Below are positions 46,396-55,370 of a stretch of 64,000 nt of DNA, in pieces. The stretch spans positions 1 to 64,000 of the forward strand of contig NZ_JAASAH010000021.1 of assembly GCF_012726235.1 (NCBI RefSeq), in the 5' to 3' direction. The stretch is from Streptomyces sp. HNM0574 (GTDB lineage Bacteria; Actinomycetota; Actinomycetes; Streptomycetales; Streptomycetaceae). The notes beneath the pieces were generated by a model that was not told the origin of the DNA, made no database searches, and saw only the letters and a program-made list of their open reading frames with translations. A program made the position numbers and the translations under genes. How positions within the stretch are numbered: position 1 is the first letter of the stretch; every line of letters begins with the position of its first letter.

Positions 46396-47579
46396 GCGCG
46401 CTCCAGCTTCTTCTCGCGGCCCTGCTCGTGCTGGCCAACGGGTTCTTCGTCGGCGCCGAGTTCGCGCTCGTCTCCGTCCGCCGCAGCCAGGTCGAACCGC
46501 TCGCGGCGGCGGGCTCCGCGCGCGCCCGGCGGGTCCTGGCCGGGCTGGAGAACCTGCCGCAGATGATGGCCGCCGCGCAGTTCGGCATCACCGTCTGCTC
46601 CCTGACGCTCGGCGCCGTCGCCGAACCGACCGTCGCGCACCTGCTGGAACCGGTCTTCGAGGCCGTCCGCATGCCGGCCGCGCTGGTTCACCCCGCCGGG
46701 TACGCGATAGCCCTCGCCGTCGTCGTCTTCTTCCATCTCGTCATCGGCGAGATGGTGCCGAAGAACCTCGCGATGGCGGCCCCCGAGCGCACCGCGCTGT
46801 GGCTCAGCCCCGCGCTCGTCGCCTTCGCCCGGCTCTGCCGCCCCGTGACCGCCGCCTTCGGCGCCGCCTCGGCGCTGATCCTGCGGCGCTTCGGGGTCGA
46901 GCCGAAGGACGAGGTCGAGTCGGTGTTCACCAGCGAACAGCTCACCCACCTCGTCGCCGACTCCCGTCAGGCCGGACTGCTCGGCCCCGAGGAGCACGAG
47001 CGGCTCTCCGACGCCCTCGGCCTCGCCTCCCGCCGGCTCTCCGACGTCCTCCTCGCCCGCGACCGGCTGGTGACGGTCGGCCCCGGGGTGACCCCGCGCG
47101 AGGTCGAGGAACTGACCGTGCGCACCGGCTACTCGCGCTTCCCGATCTGCGCGCCGGACGGCGCCTTCATGGGATATCTGCACGTCAAGGACGTCCTCGA
47201 CCAGGTCGAGGCGGACCGCGCCGTCCCCCAGCACCTGTGGCGCCCGATGACGGTCCTGCGCGCCGAACTCCCCCTGGACGAGGCGCTGGGCGCGCTCCGC
47301 GCCGCCGCCACCCACCTCGCCGCGGTCGCGGACGGCGGCGGGCGCGTGCTGGGGCTGGTCGCACTGGAGGACGTACTGGAGATGCTCGTCGGCGAGGTCC
47401 GCGACCCGGCCCACGACCCGCCACGGCCCGGCACCCGGCAGCCCGGCCCTCAGCCCGGCGCGGCCTACGGACCGGACGACGCCGGCCCCGGCGACGTCAC
47501 TGCGGGGGAGGAGGCGGGTCGGCGCGGGGACCCTCGGGGCCGCCCCGGCCGGACAGCACCTCACCGTACGCCTGCATGA
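46392..47579 (+). CDS. CNNM/CorC family membrane protein (second of a tandem pair)
   Basis: A 395-residue paralogue of its upstream neighbour: LLVLANGFFVGAEFALVSVR, LVIGEMVPKNLAMAAPERTA and two CBS modules ending in ALEDVLEMLVGEV. A full CorC_HlyC domain is missing; the last 60 residues are low-complexity. The ATGA overlap with the first gene suggests 1:1 synthesis and possibly a heterodimer. Its 3' end overlaps the convergent AAA ATPase gene by 83 bases, so the stop at 47579 is less certain than the rest. Confidence 0.83.
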   Translation: MSALQLLLAALLVLANGFFVGAEFALVSVRRSQVEPLAAAGSARARRVLAGLENLPQMMAAAQFGITVCSLTLGAVAEPTVAHLLEPVFEAVRMPAALVHPAGYAIALAVVVFFHLVIGEMVPKNLAMAAPERTALWLSPALVAFARLCRPVTAAFGAASALILRRFGVEPKDEVESVFTSEQLTHLVADSRQAGLLGPEEHERLSDALGLASRRLSDVLLARDRLVTVGPGVTPREVEELTVRTGYSRFPICAPDGAFMGYLHVKDVLDQVEADRAVPQHLWRPMTVLRAELPLDEALGALRAAATHLAAVADGGGRVLGLVALEDVLEMLVGEVRDPAHDPPRPGTRQPGPQPGAAYGPDDAGPGDVTAGEEAGRRGDPRGRPGRTAPHRTPA

Positions 47580-49533
47580 GGTCGGGCAGCCGCAGCGTCG
47601 CCAGGTCCTCCCGGGTGGGGGTGCCGGAGAAGTCGGAGAGGCGCAGGTCGCGGTAGGCGCAGCTCTTCTCGTAGAGGGTGCGCAGGAAGCGGCCGTTGCC
47701 CAGCTCGTCGATCCAGCCCTGGCCGACGACGTGGCCGCCGATGCTCAGCAGCTCCTCCTTGGCCTCCTCGTCCCACACGTCGCCGTTCTCCGCGGCCAGC
47801 ACCTCGCCGATCGCGGTCAGCTCCAGCGGGCGGTAACTGGGGAAGTCCACGCGGGTGGTGAAGCGGGAGGAGAGCCCGGGGTTGGCGGCCAGCAGCCGGT
47901 CCATGCCCTCCGGGTAGCCCGCGAGGATCACCACCAGCCGGTCCCGGTTGTCCTCCGCGCGCTTCAGCAGCACCTGGAGTGCCTCGTCGCCGTACGCGTC
48001 GCCCTTCGCGTAGCCCGAGTTGGACAGCGCGTACGCCTCGTCGACGAAGAGGACGCCGCCCAGCGCGGAGTCGATCAGCTCGTTCGCCTTGACGGCGGTC
48101 TGCCCGAGGAACTCGCCCACCAGATCGGCCCGTTGGGCCTCCACCAGGTGGTCCCCGCCGAGCAGGCCGAGCGCGTGGAAGGCGCGTCCGAGGATGCGGG
48201 CCACCGTGGTCTTGCCCGTGCCCGAGGGCCCGGAGAAGACGAAGTGCCGCTTCGGCGGCTGCACCGGCAGGCCCTGTCCGGCGCGCAGCCGCGCCATGTG
48301 CAACTGCGCGGACAGCGCCCGCACCTGGCGCTTCACCGGCTCCAGGCCGACCATGCGCTCCAGCTCGTCCAGGGCGCGGGCCAGCAGCACCGGGTCCGTG
48401 GGCCCGGCGGGCGCCGGCACGTCACCGGGACCGGCCTGCGGCGGTACGCGCGGCTGCCGGAGCGGCCCCGGGTCCATCCGGGTCGGCGCCGCCGGGTCGG
48501 AGGACTCCTCGACGCACAGCGCGTCCGCCTCGGGGTCCAGCTCCGGATCGGCCCACTCCGCCGCGTCCTCGCCGCGCCGGCTGCCACGGGGCGGGTCCGC
48601 CTGGCCGTTCCCGGAGCCCGTCCCGCCGAGCATGCCGCCCAGCACGTCGTCGCCAGAGGCGAAGTCCCCGTCCGCCCCGTCAACAGGCCCCGGATTCCCG
48701 CCGGTTGACGGGCCCGTCTCCGGGTCGGCGACGGTGACGGCCGTGGCCGGGTCGCCCAGGCCGTCGCCGTCGGCGATGGTGGTCAGGCGGGCGGCCGTGT
48801 CCATGAACGTCGGGTCGATGCGGTGCACCGCGCGGTACAGCGGCAGCGCGGCCGCGCTGCGGCCGGTGCCCTCGCGGGCCCGCGCCAGCCAGTACCGCAG
48901 CTCCTTGCGCTGGGGCTGCTCGCTGCGGCAGCGCATCAGCGAGGCGGCCAGCAGCGGTTCGGCCTGCCCGTACATCTCCAGCCGCACCCGCGCCATGCCC
49001 GCGAACAGGCCCGCCTCGATGCCCAGCAGCGGGTCGTCGACCAGCGGTTCGGTGTGCGCGACGAGCCGGTCCCAGTCCTTGGCGAGGTACGCGCGGCACG
49101 CGTGCAGGAAGCGGACCTGCGGGTCGCTCTCGGCCGGCGGGCAGTCCGCCAGCGCGCTGTCCAGCTCGGCGACGTGCCGCCCGTCCAGCCAGTGCGAGGC
49201 GTGCGCCAGCAGCAGGTCACGAGGGGACTCCAGGACCGGCTGCACCCACCAGCCCAGCCAGTACCAGGAGTTGAGGGTGCGCTCGTGCCGTGCGCGCTGC
49301 TCGCCGAAGCGCCGTCTGCTGTGGTGCATGCGCAGCAGCGCGGTGGCCGTGTCGACGCGGAGGGCGTGCAGCCCCAGCCAGGCGTCGGCCATCCCCGGGT
49401 CGAGCCGCACCGCCGTGCGGAACTCCTCCTCGGCCTGCGCGTATCCGCCCACGGTGTACGCGTCGACCCCGCGCAGCCAGGCGAGGTCCGCAGGAGTGTG
49501 CAGGCCGCGGGTGTCCTGCCGGCCGAAGTCCAT
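47497..49533 (-). CDS. EccA-like (CbxX/CfqX) AAA ATPase with TPR N-terminus
   Basis: A 678-residue cytoplasmic ATPase resembling type VII secretion EccA. Residues 1-270 are TPR-like helices (AYTVGGYAQAEEEFRTAVRL). Residues about 270-400 are an acidic, Pro/Gly-rich linker. The AAA+ domain has Walker A FSGPSGTGKTTVARILG, Walker B GGVLFVDEAYALS and sensor VVILAGYPEGMDRLL. No ESX genes (esxA/B, eccB-E) are nearby. The ATG at 49533 has GGGGGA upstream; GTG at 49536 is an alternative. Confidence 0.88.
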   Translation of the reverse strand: MDFGRQDTRGLHTPADLAWLRGVDAYTVGGYAQAEEEFRTAVRLDPGMADAWLGLHALRVDTATALLRMHHSRRRFGEQRARHERTLNSWYWLGWWVQPVLESPRDLLLAHASHWLDGRHVAELDSALADCPPAESDPQVRFLHACRAYLAKDWDRLVAHTEPLVDDPLLGIEAGLFAGMARVRLEMYGQAEPLLAASLMRCRSEQPQRKELRYWLARAREGTGRSAAALPLYRAVHRIDPTFMDTAARLTTIADGDGLGDPATAVTVADPETGPSTGGNPGPVDGADGDFASGDDVLGGMLGGTGSGNGQADPPRGSRRGEDAAEWADPELDPEADALCVEESSDPAAPTRMDPGPLRQPRVPPQAGPGDVPAPAGPTDPVLLARALDELERMVGLEPVKRQVRALSAQLHMARLRAGQGLPVQPPKRHFVFSGPSGTGKTTVARILGRAFHALGLLGGDHLVEAQRADLVGEFLGQTAVKANELIDSALGGVLFVDEAYALSNSGYAKGDAYGDEALQVLLKRAEDNRDRLVVILAGYPEGMDRLLAANPGLSSRFTTRVDFPSYRPLELTAIGEVLAAENGDVWDEEAKEELLSIGGHVVGQGWIDELGNGRFLRTLYEKSCAYRDLRLSDFSGTPTREDLATLRLPDLMQAYGEVLSGRGGPEGPRADPPPPPQ

Positions 49534-49908
49534 CACGTCCCCCACACACCTGCACCCCCGTCGTCTGCCGTCCGCCGTCGGCCGCTCCCCGCGAGCCCGC
49601 CCTGGGCGGTCCTCCTTCAGGGGGTGGTGGACGAAGTGGCCCGGGCCGGGCGGGAGTTGGCGCGAGTCCGCTTCCGGTTCACCCCTGCGCCCCGCGTACC
49701 CCACGCCGTTTCCGTATCGTACCTGCGCACCCGGCGCGACCGAAGACCGGCGCAGCCGCCGGTCCGCCGGTGGGCGGGCGGGAGCGAGGCGTCCAGGGGG
49801 CCGGGGCAGGGGGCGCGGACGGGCGCGCGGCGCGGTGCCGACCCGGGAGAGAGGATGACGGAGAGTGAGGAGCCAGCGGCACGCAGCTCCCGCTCCGGGC
49901 AGAACGAA

Positions 49909-49972
49909 GCCCCCGATCACGGGGGAACAACCGGGGGCCTCGCGTCTGCAGGGGGCCTGTACAGGCCCCCTG
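49909..49972. other. Structured element with competing hairpins
   Basis: GCCCCCG (49909-49915) can pair either with CGGGGG at 49920-49925 (6 bp, ATCA loop) or with CGGGGGC at 49932-49938 (7 bp). A perfect 24-base palindrome at 49949-49972 (half-site CAGGGGGCCTGT) follows. It lies in the 549-base gap between the EccA-like start and the uridine-kinase-like stop; both genes are on the minus strand. It could be a terminator for the upstream kinase transcript or a leader RNA. No convincing gene occurs in the rest of the gap. Confidence 0.5.
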
Positions 49973-50082
49973 TTGGAAACGTAATCCGGTGACGGCGTCC
50001 GGGTCAAGCGCCTCTTTCGTGCGCGCACCCGGGAATGCGCGGAGAGCCCCAAGGGGTCACGCTGGGTAGCGAATTGGGGCCG

Positions 50083-50739
50083 TCACGGCAGTCCCGCCGG
50101 ACCCCTCCGCACCCCGTAGCCCCCGTGCCCCTGCGACACCAGAAGATGCGCGTGCGGCAGCGAGGGATCTCCCGCGAAATGCGTACGCTCGGCGCGCGTC
50201 CAGCCGTCCCAGAACCGGGCCTGCTCCGGACCGTCCCGCAGCCGCCCGCGCTCCCAGCCCACCGCCTCCGGCAGGTCCATCCACAACAGGCAGGCCAGAT
50301 ACGGGCGCAGCGCCCGCCGCCCGGAGCCGACCCCCTCCACCAGGACCACCGGTGCGGGCGGCAGTTCGCGCCGGTGCGGCCCGAACTCCCCGCGCACCCA
50401 GTCGTACACGGCGTGCCGCGCGGGCTGCCCGGCGGCGAACGGCTCCAGCACCTGCCGCCGCACGCGGTCCGTCCACGCGAACAGCGCCTCGTGGCTGGCC
50501 AGATCGTCGAGACGGACGACGGGGGCGGGCCCGCCGCCCGGCTCCGCCGCCTCGCCGAGGGCCGCGGCCAGCCGCGTCGCGAAGGTCGACTTCCCCGACC
50601 CCGCGTGCCCGTCCACGGCCACCAGCCGCACCGGGCCCACCGACGGCGGCAGCCCCCGCAGCCACGCGGCCAGCGCCGCCGGCTCCCCGCTCGCGGGTAC
50701 GGACGGGGGAGCGGCGGACGGAGGCGTGGGGCGGGACAT
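50083..50739 (-). CDS. Uridine kinase-like P-loop protein
   Basis: A 218-residue P-loop NTPase. Walker A is VDGHAGSGKSTFATRLAAAL near residues 43-62. VVLVEGVGSGRRALRPYLAC resembles the Walker B/lid part of the uridine kinase/PRK family. It is a common streptomycete protein usually annotated uridine kinase family; no substrate has been assigned to my knowledge. ATG at 50739 with GGGGTG upstream. The 249 bases to the next gene start hold no gene. Confidence 0.8.
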   Translation of the reverse strand: MSRPTPPSAAPPSVPASGEPAALAAWLRGLPPSVGPVRLVAVDGHAGSGKSTFATRLAAALGEAAEPGGGPAPVVRLDDLASHEALFAWTDRVRRQVLEPFAAGQPARHAVYDWVRGEFGPHRRELPPAPVVLVEGVGSGRRALRPYLACLLWMDLPEAVGWERGRLRDGPEQARFWDGWTRAERTHFAGDPSLPHAHLLVSQGHGGYGVRRGPAGLP

Positions 50740-50988
50740 CACCCCAGCGTACGGCCCTGCGGCGGCGGGCCGTCCCTTGGCCGCGGCCCGCGCGCATGAC
50801 GCGCCCGGCGGCGCACCTCTGGCCCGCCGGCCCCCGGAGCGGCGATAGTTGACCTGACGTGGACCTGCCGTCGCACCGGGCCGTCCGCACCCTCCGCACT
50901 GCAGGCCGACGCCCCGACCCGCCGCACCTCTGCACCGCCTCCCGCCCGTACTCGTATCCGCACCCGTACCCACTGGGGGAACCCCGAG

Positions 50989-52392
50989 ATGAGCGAGTTG
51001 AACGAGATGAACGAGATGAGCAGCAGACCGGCCAAGCGCCGCTCCGTCCTCGCCGCCGCCGTGGCCGTCGCGGCCGGCGCCGTCGCCACGTCCGGCACGC
51101 CCGTCCGCGCGGCCTCCGCGCAGCCGGGCCGGTCCGCCCCCGGCACCCGCGCCGCCTCCACCGTCGGCCACCGCGCCTGGACCGCCCACCGCGACTGGCT
51201 CACCGGCACCCACGAGGGCACCCGGGCCGTGCAGGGCGGCCGCCCCGGCGTCGTCATCGAGGAGCCGCACGGCACGTACGCGTACAAGGATCCGCACACG
51301 GGCCGCGAGCAGACCTGGGAGTACGCCCGCTGGACCTCGCCCGAGCACAGCCCCGAGGCGCCCGCGAGCGAGGCGATCGTCTCCTGGAACGCGCACACCC
51401 CGCGCGGCACCTGGATCCGCGCCGAGATCCGGGCGACGTACTCGGACGGCGGCACCTCGCCCTGGTACACGATGGGGATCTGGACCTCGGGCGACGGCGA
51501 CGACGTGCCCCGCCGCACCTCCGTCGACAAGCAGAAGGACGGCAGCACCAGCGTCTCCACCGACACCCTCGCCGTGGACGACCGCGCCACCGGCCTCCGC
51601 GTCACCGCCTACCGGCTGCGCGTCACCCTCTACCGGGCCCGGGGCTCGGACACCGGGCCGACCGTCTGGCGGCTCGGCGCGATGACCTCGGACGTGCCCG
51701 ACCGCTTCGAGGTGCCCGCCTCGGAGCCGGGCAGGGCCGCGGAACTGAAGGTTCCGCGCTACTCGCAGGAGATCCACAAGGGCCAGTACCCGGAGTACGA
51801 CGGCGGCGGCGAGGCCTGGTGCAGCCCCACCTCCTCGCAGATGATCCTGGAGTTCTGGGGCCGCAAGCCCACCGCCGAGGACCTGGAGTGGGTCAACCCG
51901 GACTACGCCGACCCGCAGGTCTGCCACGCGGCCCGGTACACCTTCGACTACCAGTACGAGGGCTGCGGCAACTGGCCGTTCAACACCGCCTACGCGACCA
52001 CGTACCGCGACATGCAGGCCGCCGTCACCCGCCTCGACGACCTCGGCCAGGCCGAACGCCTCATCGCCGCGGGCATCCCGCTGATCACTTCCCAGTCCTT
52101 CATCGAGTCCGAACTCGACGGAGCCGGCTACGGCACCCCAGGGCACCTCATGACCGTCGTCGGCTTCACCCCCGACGGCGACATCGTCGCCAACGACCCG
52201 GCCGCCCCCGACAACCCCTCGGTCCGCCGCGTCTACAAACGCCGCCAGTGGGAGAACATCTGGCTCCGCACCAAGCGCAAGGACGCCGACGGCAAGACCA
52301 CCAGCGCCACCGGCGGCGTCTGCTACCTGTACTTCCCCCTCGACCTCTCGGACGAACAGCGGGAAGTGCTGGGGGAGTTGGGGGTGCTGTAG
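50989..52392 (+). CDS. Tat-exported C39-type cysteine peptidase
   Basis: A 467-residue secreted protein. The N-terminus has a twin-arginine signal (KRRSVLAAAVAVAAGAVA, RR at 17-18). Residues about 55-240 form a beta-rich domain. The C-terminal Peptidase_C39_2 domain contains the predicted triad C278 (GEAWCSPTSSQMILEFWG), H386 (TPGHLMTVVGF) and D403 (VANDPAAPDN). It likely acts outside the cell on peptides or cell-wall proteins; the substrate is not known. Confidence 0.87.
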   Translation: MSELNEMNEMSSRPAKRRSVLAAAVAVAAGAVATSGTPVRAASAQPGRSAPGTRAASTVGHRAWTAHRDWLTGTHEGTRAVQGGRPGVVIEEPHGTYAYKDPHTGREQTWEYARWTSPEHSPEAPASEAIVSWNAHTPRGTWIRAEIRATYSDGGTSPWYTMGIWTSGDGDDVPRRTSVDKQKDGSTSVSTDTLAVDDRATGLRVTAYRLRVTLYRARGSDTGPTVWRLGAMTSDVPDRFEVPASEPGRAAELKVPRYSQEIHKGQYPEYDGGGEAWCSPTSSQMILEFWGRKPTAEDLEWVNPDYADPQVCHAARYTFDYQYEGCGNWPFNTAYATTYRDMQAAVTRLDDLGQAERLIAAGIPLITSQSFIESELDGAGYGTPGHLMTVVGFTPDGDIVANDPAAPDNPSVRRVYKRRQWENIWLRTKRKDADGKTTSATGGVCYLYFPLDLSDEQREVLGELGVL

Positions 52393-53105
52393 CGGGCAGG
52401 CGGCGGTGACCTCGACGGAGCTGTGCCCGAGCCATCGGGGCACCTCGTGGAGGGAAGCACCTTTCGTCAAGGTCACCGTTGCCCATTTGGGCTCGTCCGC
52501 GGAGAGGGGATGTGTCAGAGCCGAGGTAGCCGCGATGACCGCCAAGGCCGCGTCCCGGGCCCCGATGGCAGGAGCGGGCCTCCGGTAGGTCTCCAGGAGA
52601 TGACCTGCGCCGCGAGCCAGGATCCTGCCCTCGTTATGCCAGGTCACAGCCTTGTGAAGCTGCTCCTGCCACTCCAGGGGAGCATCGCGCACATCCAGCG
52701 GCGACCAGGCGTCGGGGGAGCCCTTCAGCCAGGCGATGGTGACCGCATGCTCGTCGTCGGCGTCCACCGCCTCCACAGCCGGCGCCTCGGCTTCCGCCGA
52801 CGCGTCAGACGGCGGCGCTGCGGCTGTCCCGGACGCGGGCGAGGGGAGGGGGCGGAGACCTGGGGAAGGCTGGTGCTGAGCGGCGCGGTGTCCAGGATGT
52901 TGTGGAAGAGCGTCCGCACATCGCGGAGAGCCCGCGTCCCGAAGCCTCGGTGAACAGCTTCAGCTCCCAGCCCAGGTCTTCAATGTGGTTCACGGTAAAC
53001 ATGGTGTGACATTTCTCGATGGGCAGACGGGGGGACTGGGAAACCTGGAATCCAATGTCTCCGGAATCAAGTACATGCCCTATTACTAGTTGGAGGAAAT
53101 GACCC
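52393..53105. other. Island boundary region with gene remnants
   Basis: About 710 bases between the C39 peptidase gene and the first accessory gene. Besides the integrase remnant, open frames here are broken, and GC content falls clearly from about 52930 to 53105 compared with both sides. This fits a recombination scar at the left edge of the accessory block. No flanking repeat was found by eye. Confidence 0.5.
52405..52488 (-). pseudogene. Tyrosine recombinase (integrase) C-terminal remnant
   Basis: The minus-strand reading contains TLTKGASLHEVPRWLGHSSV followed by EVT, a close match to the helix before the catalytic tyrosine of phage-type integrases. The expected Y-x-H-L segment is absent, replaced by AACPLQ. 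Upstream of this fragment no integrase core is recognisable, so only a short relic remains. Confidence 0.65.
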
Positions 53106-53411
53106 TTGTTGAGCGAAGAGCAGGCCATTCAAGAGGCCCGGGAATATCTTGAACGAACCTACGCGGGCGAGTACACGATCGTCCTGCCGGCCGGGTGTGC
53201 CCGTAAGTACAGCTGGGCTTGGAGCGTTGTCTTTGACACGCAGGAGCACATCGATACCGGTGATGACATGCAGGCTCCTCTGTCCTGCGTGGTGTACGTC
53301 CCGCAGGACGGCTCACCTGTGCAGTTCCTCCCGACGGCGTTCACCACCGAGGAAACCGCAGCGTTTCTGGAGACCGGTGTGACGCCCGAGCGACTGCGTC
53401 CCGGAGTCTGA
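53106..53411 (+). CDS. YrhB / Imm35-like immunity protein
   Basis: A 101-residue protein. AREYLERTYAGEYTIVLPAG, SWAWSVVFDTQEHI and the PQDGSPVQFLPT segment are typical of the YrhB-type Imm35 domain found beside bacterial toxins. The start is a TTG at 53106 with GGAGG nine bases upstream. It lies six bases before the next gene, which contains two more degenerate YrhB-like domains, so both probably form one operon. Its toxin target is inferred, not seen. Confidence 0.75.
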   Translation: MLSEEQAIQEAREYLERTYAGEYTIVLPAGCARKYSWAWSVVFDTQEHIDTGDDMQAPLSCVVYVPQDGSPVQFLPTAFTTEETAAFLETGVTPERLRPGV

Positions 53412-53417
53412 CCGCGC

Positions 53418-54719
53418 ATGATCCCCGCACAGCAAGCAGCCGCGTGGTTGCAGCACGTCTACCAAGGCCGCGTCGAACTGACCGGCCCCGAACCCCTCGC
53501 GCAGTACCGGGAGAGCCTCCTCTTCGGCTGCCGTAACGTGCTCGACCCCCGCGGCCCCGAGGCGGCAGCCGGGGCCGAACCGATGCTCAACTGCACCGTC
53601 GCGGTGCCCAGGAACGGCAGCGCGCCGTTCCATCCCGCGACTCACGATCCGCACGCGGACCTGCGCGCCTTCGACGCAGCGCCGCACCCGCGCGGCCCGC
53701 AGGACCTGGCCCGGCAGCTCAACGCCCGCGGCTGCGCCCTGGCAATCAGCGCGATGGTCGACGGCGCGCAGGCCACAGCCCTGCCATGGCAGCCCTGGCA
53801 GGAACAGCCCGGCTGGTGGCAGCAGTTGGTCAGCCGCTACTTCCCCTCGGCGTCCACGGTCTCGTGTAGTACGTGGGACGAGGTGATCCGCGCCGTGCAG
53901 GAGCAGGGGCCGCGTACCCGGGCCCTGGTGTGGGTGCGGAGGGAGGTCAACGGCCATGAGGCCACCGGCACTGTGCTGTTCGCCGACAGTCGGAACGGGA
54001 ACGTTGCCTTTCTGGACGGTCAGACCGGCGGGCTGGCACAGCTCCAGACGCACGGAATCCGTTCTCTGGCCGTGGCGCGCTTCCAGCCCGCCGAGGCCGA
54101 CCCGATGCGCCAGCCGGCCCCGGATCTGCAGTCTGCCGTGCGCAAGGCCACTGCGTGGCTGGAGAGCACCTGGGGCCCGGAGGTGGAACTCGTCTCCCCC
54201 GATGCCGCCGACGAGTTGCAACGGGGCTGGCTGTTCGCCTGCAACACCCGCCGCTTCCTGCACGAACGGGACGGCAACGCGGGCATGCTCGACGCCGGAT
54301 TCGTCGTCCCCAAGAGCACCCAAGCACCAATCCTGCTGCCCAATTCCTATCCGTGGCAGTGGCTCGACGCCTGGGACAACGGCGCCACCCCGGGCAACGA
54401 GAGCATGCCCTTGCCCCCGGAGCCGGGCCCCGCATCGTGGTTGCCCAACACCTTGGCCAACCTCGAGGGCGACGTGCAGTCCCTGACCAGCCACACCGAC
54501 TGGGGACAGCTCATCGCCACCATCGCGTCATGGCCCCGGGGAGCCCGCGCACTGGTATGGCAGCGCCGCCGCGACCGCCGCGGCCGCGACTCCACCGGCC
54601 TGGTCCTCGTTGCCACCCACGGCCCTGACGGTGTCCAGCTCATCGACAGCAACACGGGAACGACCGCCCGCCTCGAATCGGAAGGCGTCATCGCCCTTCA
54701 CCTCATCCGCTACAGGTAG
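53418..54719 (+). CDS. Duplicated YrhB-like plus papain-like (Tox-PL deamidase-type) protein
   Basis: A 433-residue protein built as an internal tandem duplication. Residues about 1-75 and 240-320 are YrhB-like (AAWLQHVYQGRVELTGPEPL versus TAWLESTWGPEVELVSPDAA). Residues about 95-222 resemble the papain-like toxin/glutamine deamidase fold: C106 in NARGCALAISAMVDG, H180 in VNGHEATGTVLF and D200 in AFLDGQTGG. The second copy (about 345-433) keeps D410 (LIDSNTG) but has D391 in place of the histidine and lacks the cysteine helix. No signal peptide or membrane segment. Activity is a prediction only. Confidence 0.65.
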   Translation: MIPAQQAAAWLQHVYQGRVELTGPEPLAQYRESLLFGCRNVLDPRGPEAAAGAEPMLNCTVAVPRNGSAPFHPATHDPHADLRAFDAAPHPRGPQDLARQLNARGCALAISAMVDGAQATALPWQPWQEQPGWWQQLVSRYFPSASTVSCSTWDEVIRAVQEQGPRTRALVWVRREVNGHEATGTVLFADSRNGNVAFLDGQTGGLAQLQTHGIRSLAVARFQPAEADPMRQPAPDLQSAVRKATAWLESTWGPEVELVSPDAADELQRGWLFACNTRRFLHERDGNAGMLDAGFVVPKSTQAPILLPNSYPWQWLDAWDNGATPGNESMPLPPEPGPASWLPNTLANLEGDVQSLTSHTDWGQLIATIASWPRGARALVWQRRRDRRGRDSTGLVLVATHGPDGVQLIDSNTGTTARLESEGVIALHLIRYR

Positions 54720-54901
54720 GCGCTCTGTGGACCGCCGCAGAACCAGGTGGGGTTGGCTGTGGCGGGGGCTCGGAGGAATGGTGTGAGCAAGGGGACTGCC
54801 GCCACCCGTCGGGCGGATTTACTGGGCTGGAGGCACAGAGTTCTTCGAGGAAGCGGCTGGGTGTCGTTGGGCTGGTGCCTGAGCACCGTGGCGGTTCGAT
54901 G

Positions 54902-55370
54902 TCATGTGTAGCCGAGGGCGCGGTGGCAGAGGGAGGTCAGAGGGGTCTGGAGCTGTTCTGCTTCGGCCTGGGTGTGTTCGCGGCTGCCGAGGTCGCAGGG
55001 GGCTGCGGAACGGTCCGACCTCAAGCAACAGGTCAGGAAGTGTCCGCCCCGCGCGCGGAACGGTCCGGTCAGTGCTGCCTCGGCCGCTGCGCTTGCGTCG
55101 ACCACTGCAATGTCCGGGACCAGCAACCCGTCTTGACCAGCACGTTGACCGTGTCGAATACCTCGACGTCCGCTCCCGTTTCGTCTGCGGCGTCCTCCAG
55201 GAGGCGGGCGAGGTGGCGGGCGGCCCGCTGTGCGGGATTCCCGGGCTGGGGCTCATCATCAACGACCCCTCCACCAGTTCGACGCGGTGGACAGTGTCTT
55301 CCGGCAGTCGCAGGACTTCCTGGACCGTCCACGGGCCGGGGTGCTGGCTGTACTCGTGCGCAAGGCTCAT
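54902..55370 (-). pseudogene. Uma2-family nuclease, frameshifted remnant
   Basis: Three consecutive pieces in different frames together read as a Uma2 (DUF820, restriction-like) protein. First comes an ATG at 55370 with a strong GGAGGAGG site and WTVQEVLRLPEDTVHRVELV. Next is a second frame with AARHLARLLEDAADETGADV, then a third with LVPDIAVVDASAAAEAALT. At least two frameshifts (around 55236 and 55130) break it, and the C-terminus is not recognisable. Small acquired Uma2 genes are common in Streptomyces accessory DNA. The gaps 54720-54901 and 55371-55638 hold nothing else recognisable. Confidence 0.7.

Noticed and set aside
49855..49992. A 45-codon plus-strand frame starting ATGACGGAGAG
   Set aside because: Its purine-rich site directly abuts the ATG and its codons coincide with the hairpin elements; structure explains the sequence better than coding.
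47580..50052. Longer N-terminal form of the EccA-like gene beginning at 50052
   Set aside because: The extra 170 residues are Arg/Pro-rich, run through the palindromic region and lack conservation in character; the ATG at 49533 has a good ribosome binding site.
52489..52776. Minus-strand frame upstream of the integrase remnant (starts MEAVDADDEHAVTIAWLKGS)
   Set aside because: No recognisable family, no ribosome binding site and no clear integrase core; it may be another relic but cannot be supported as a gene.
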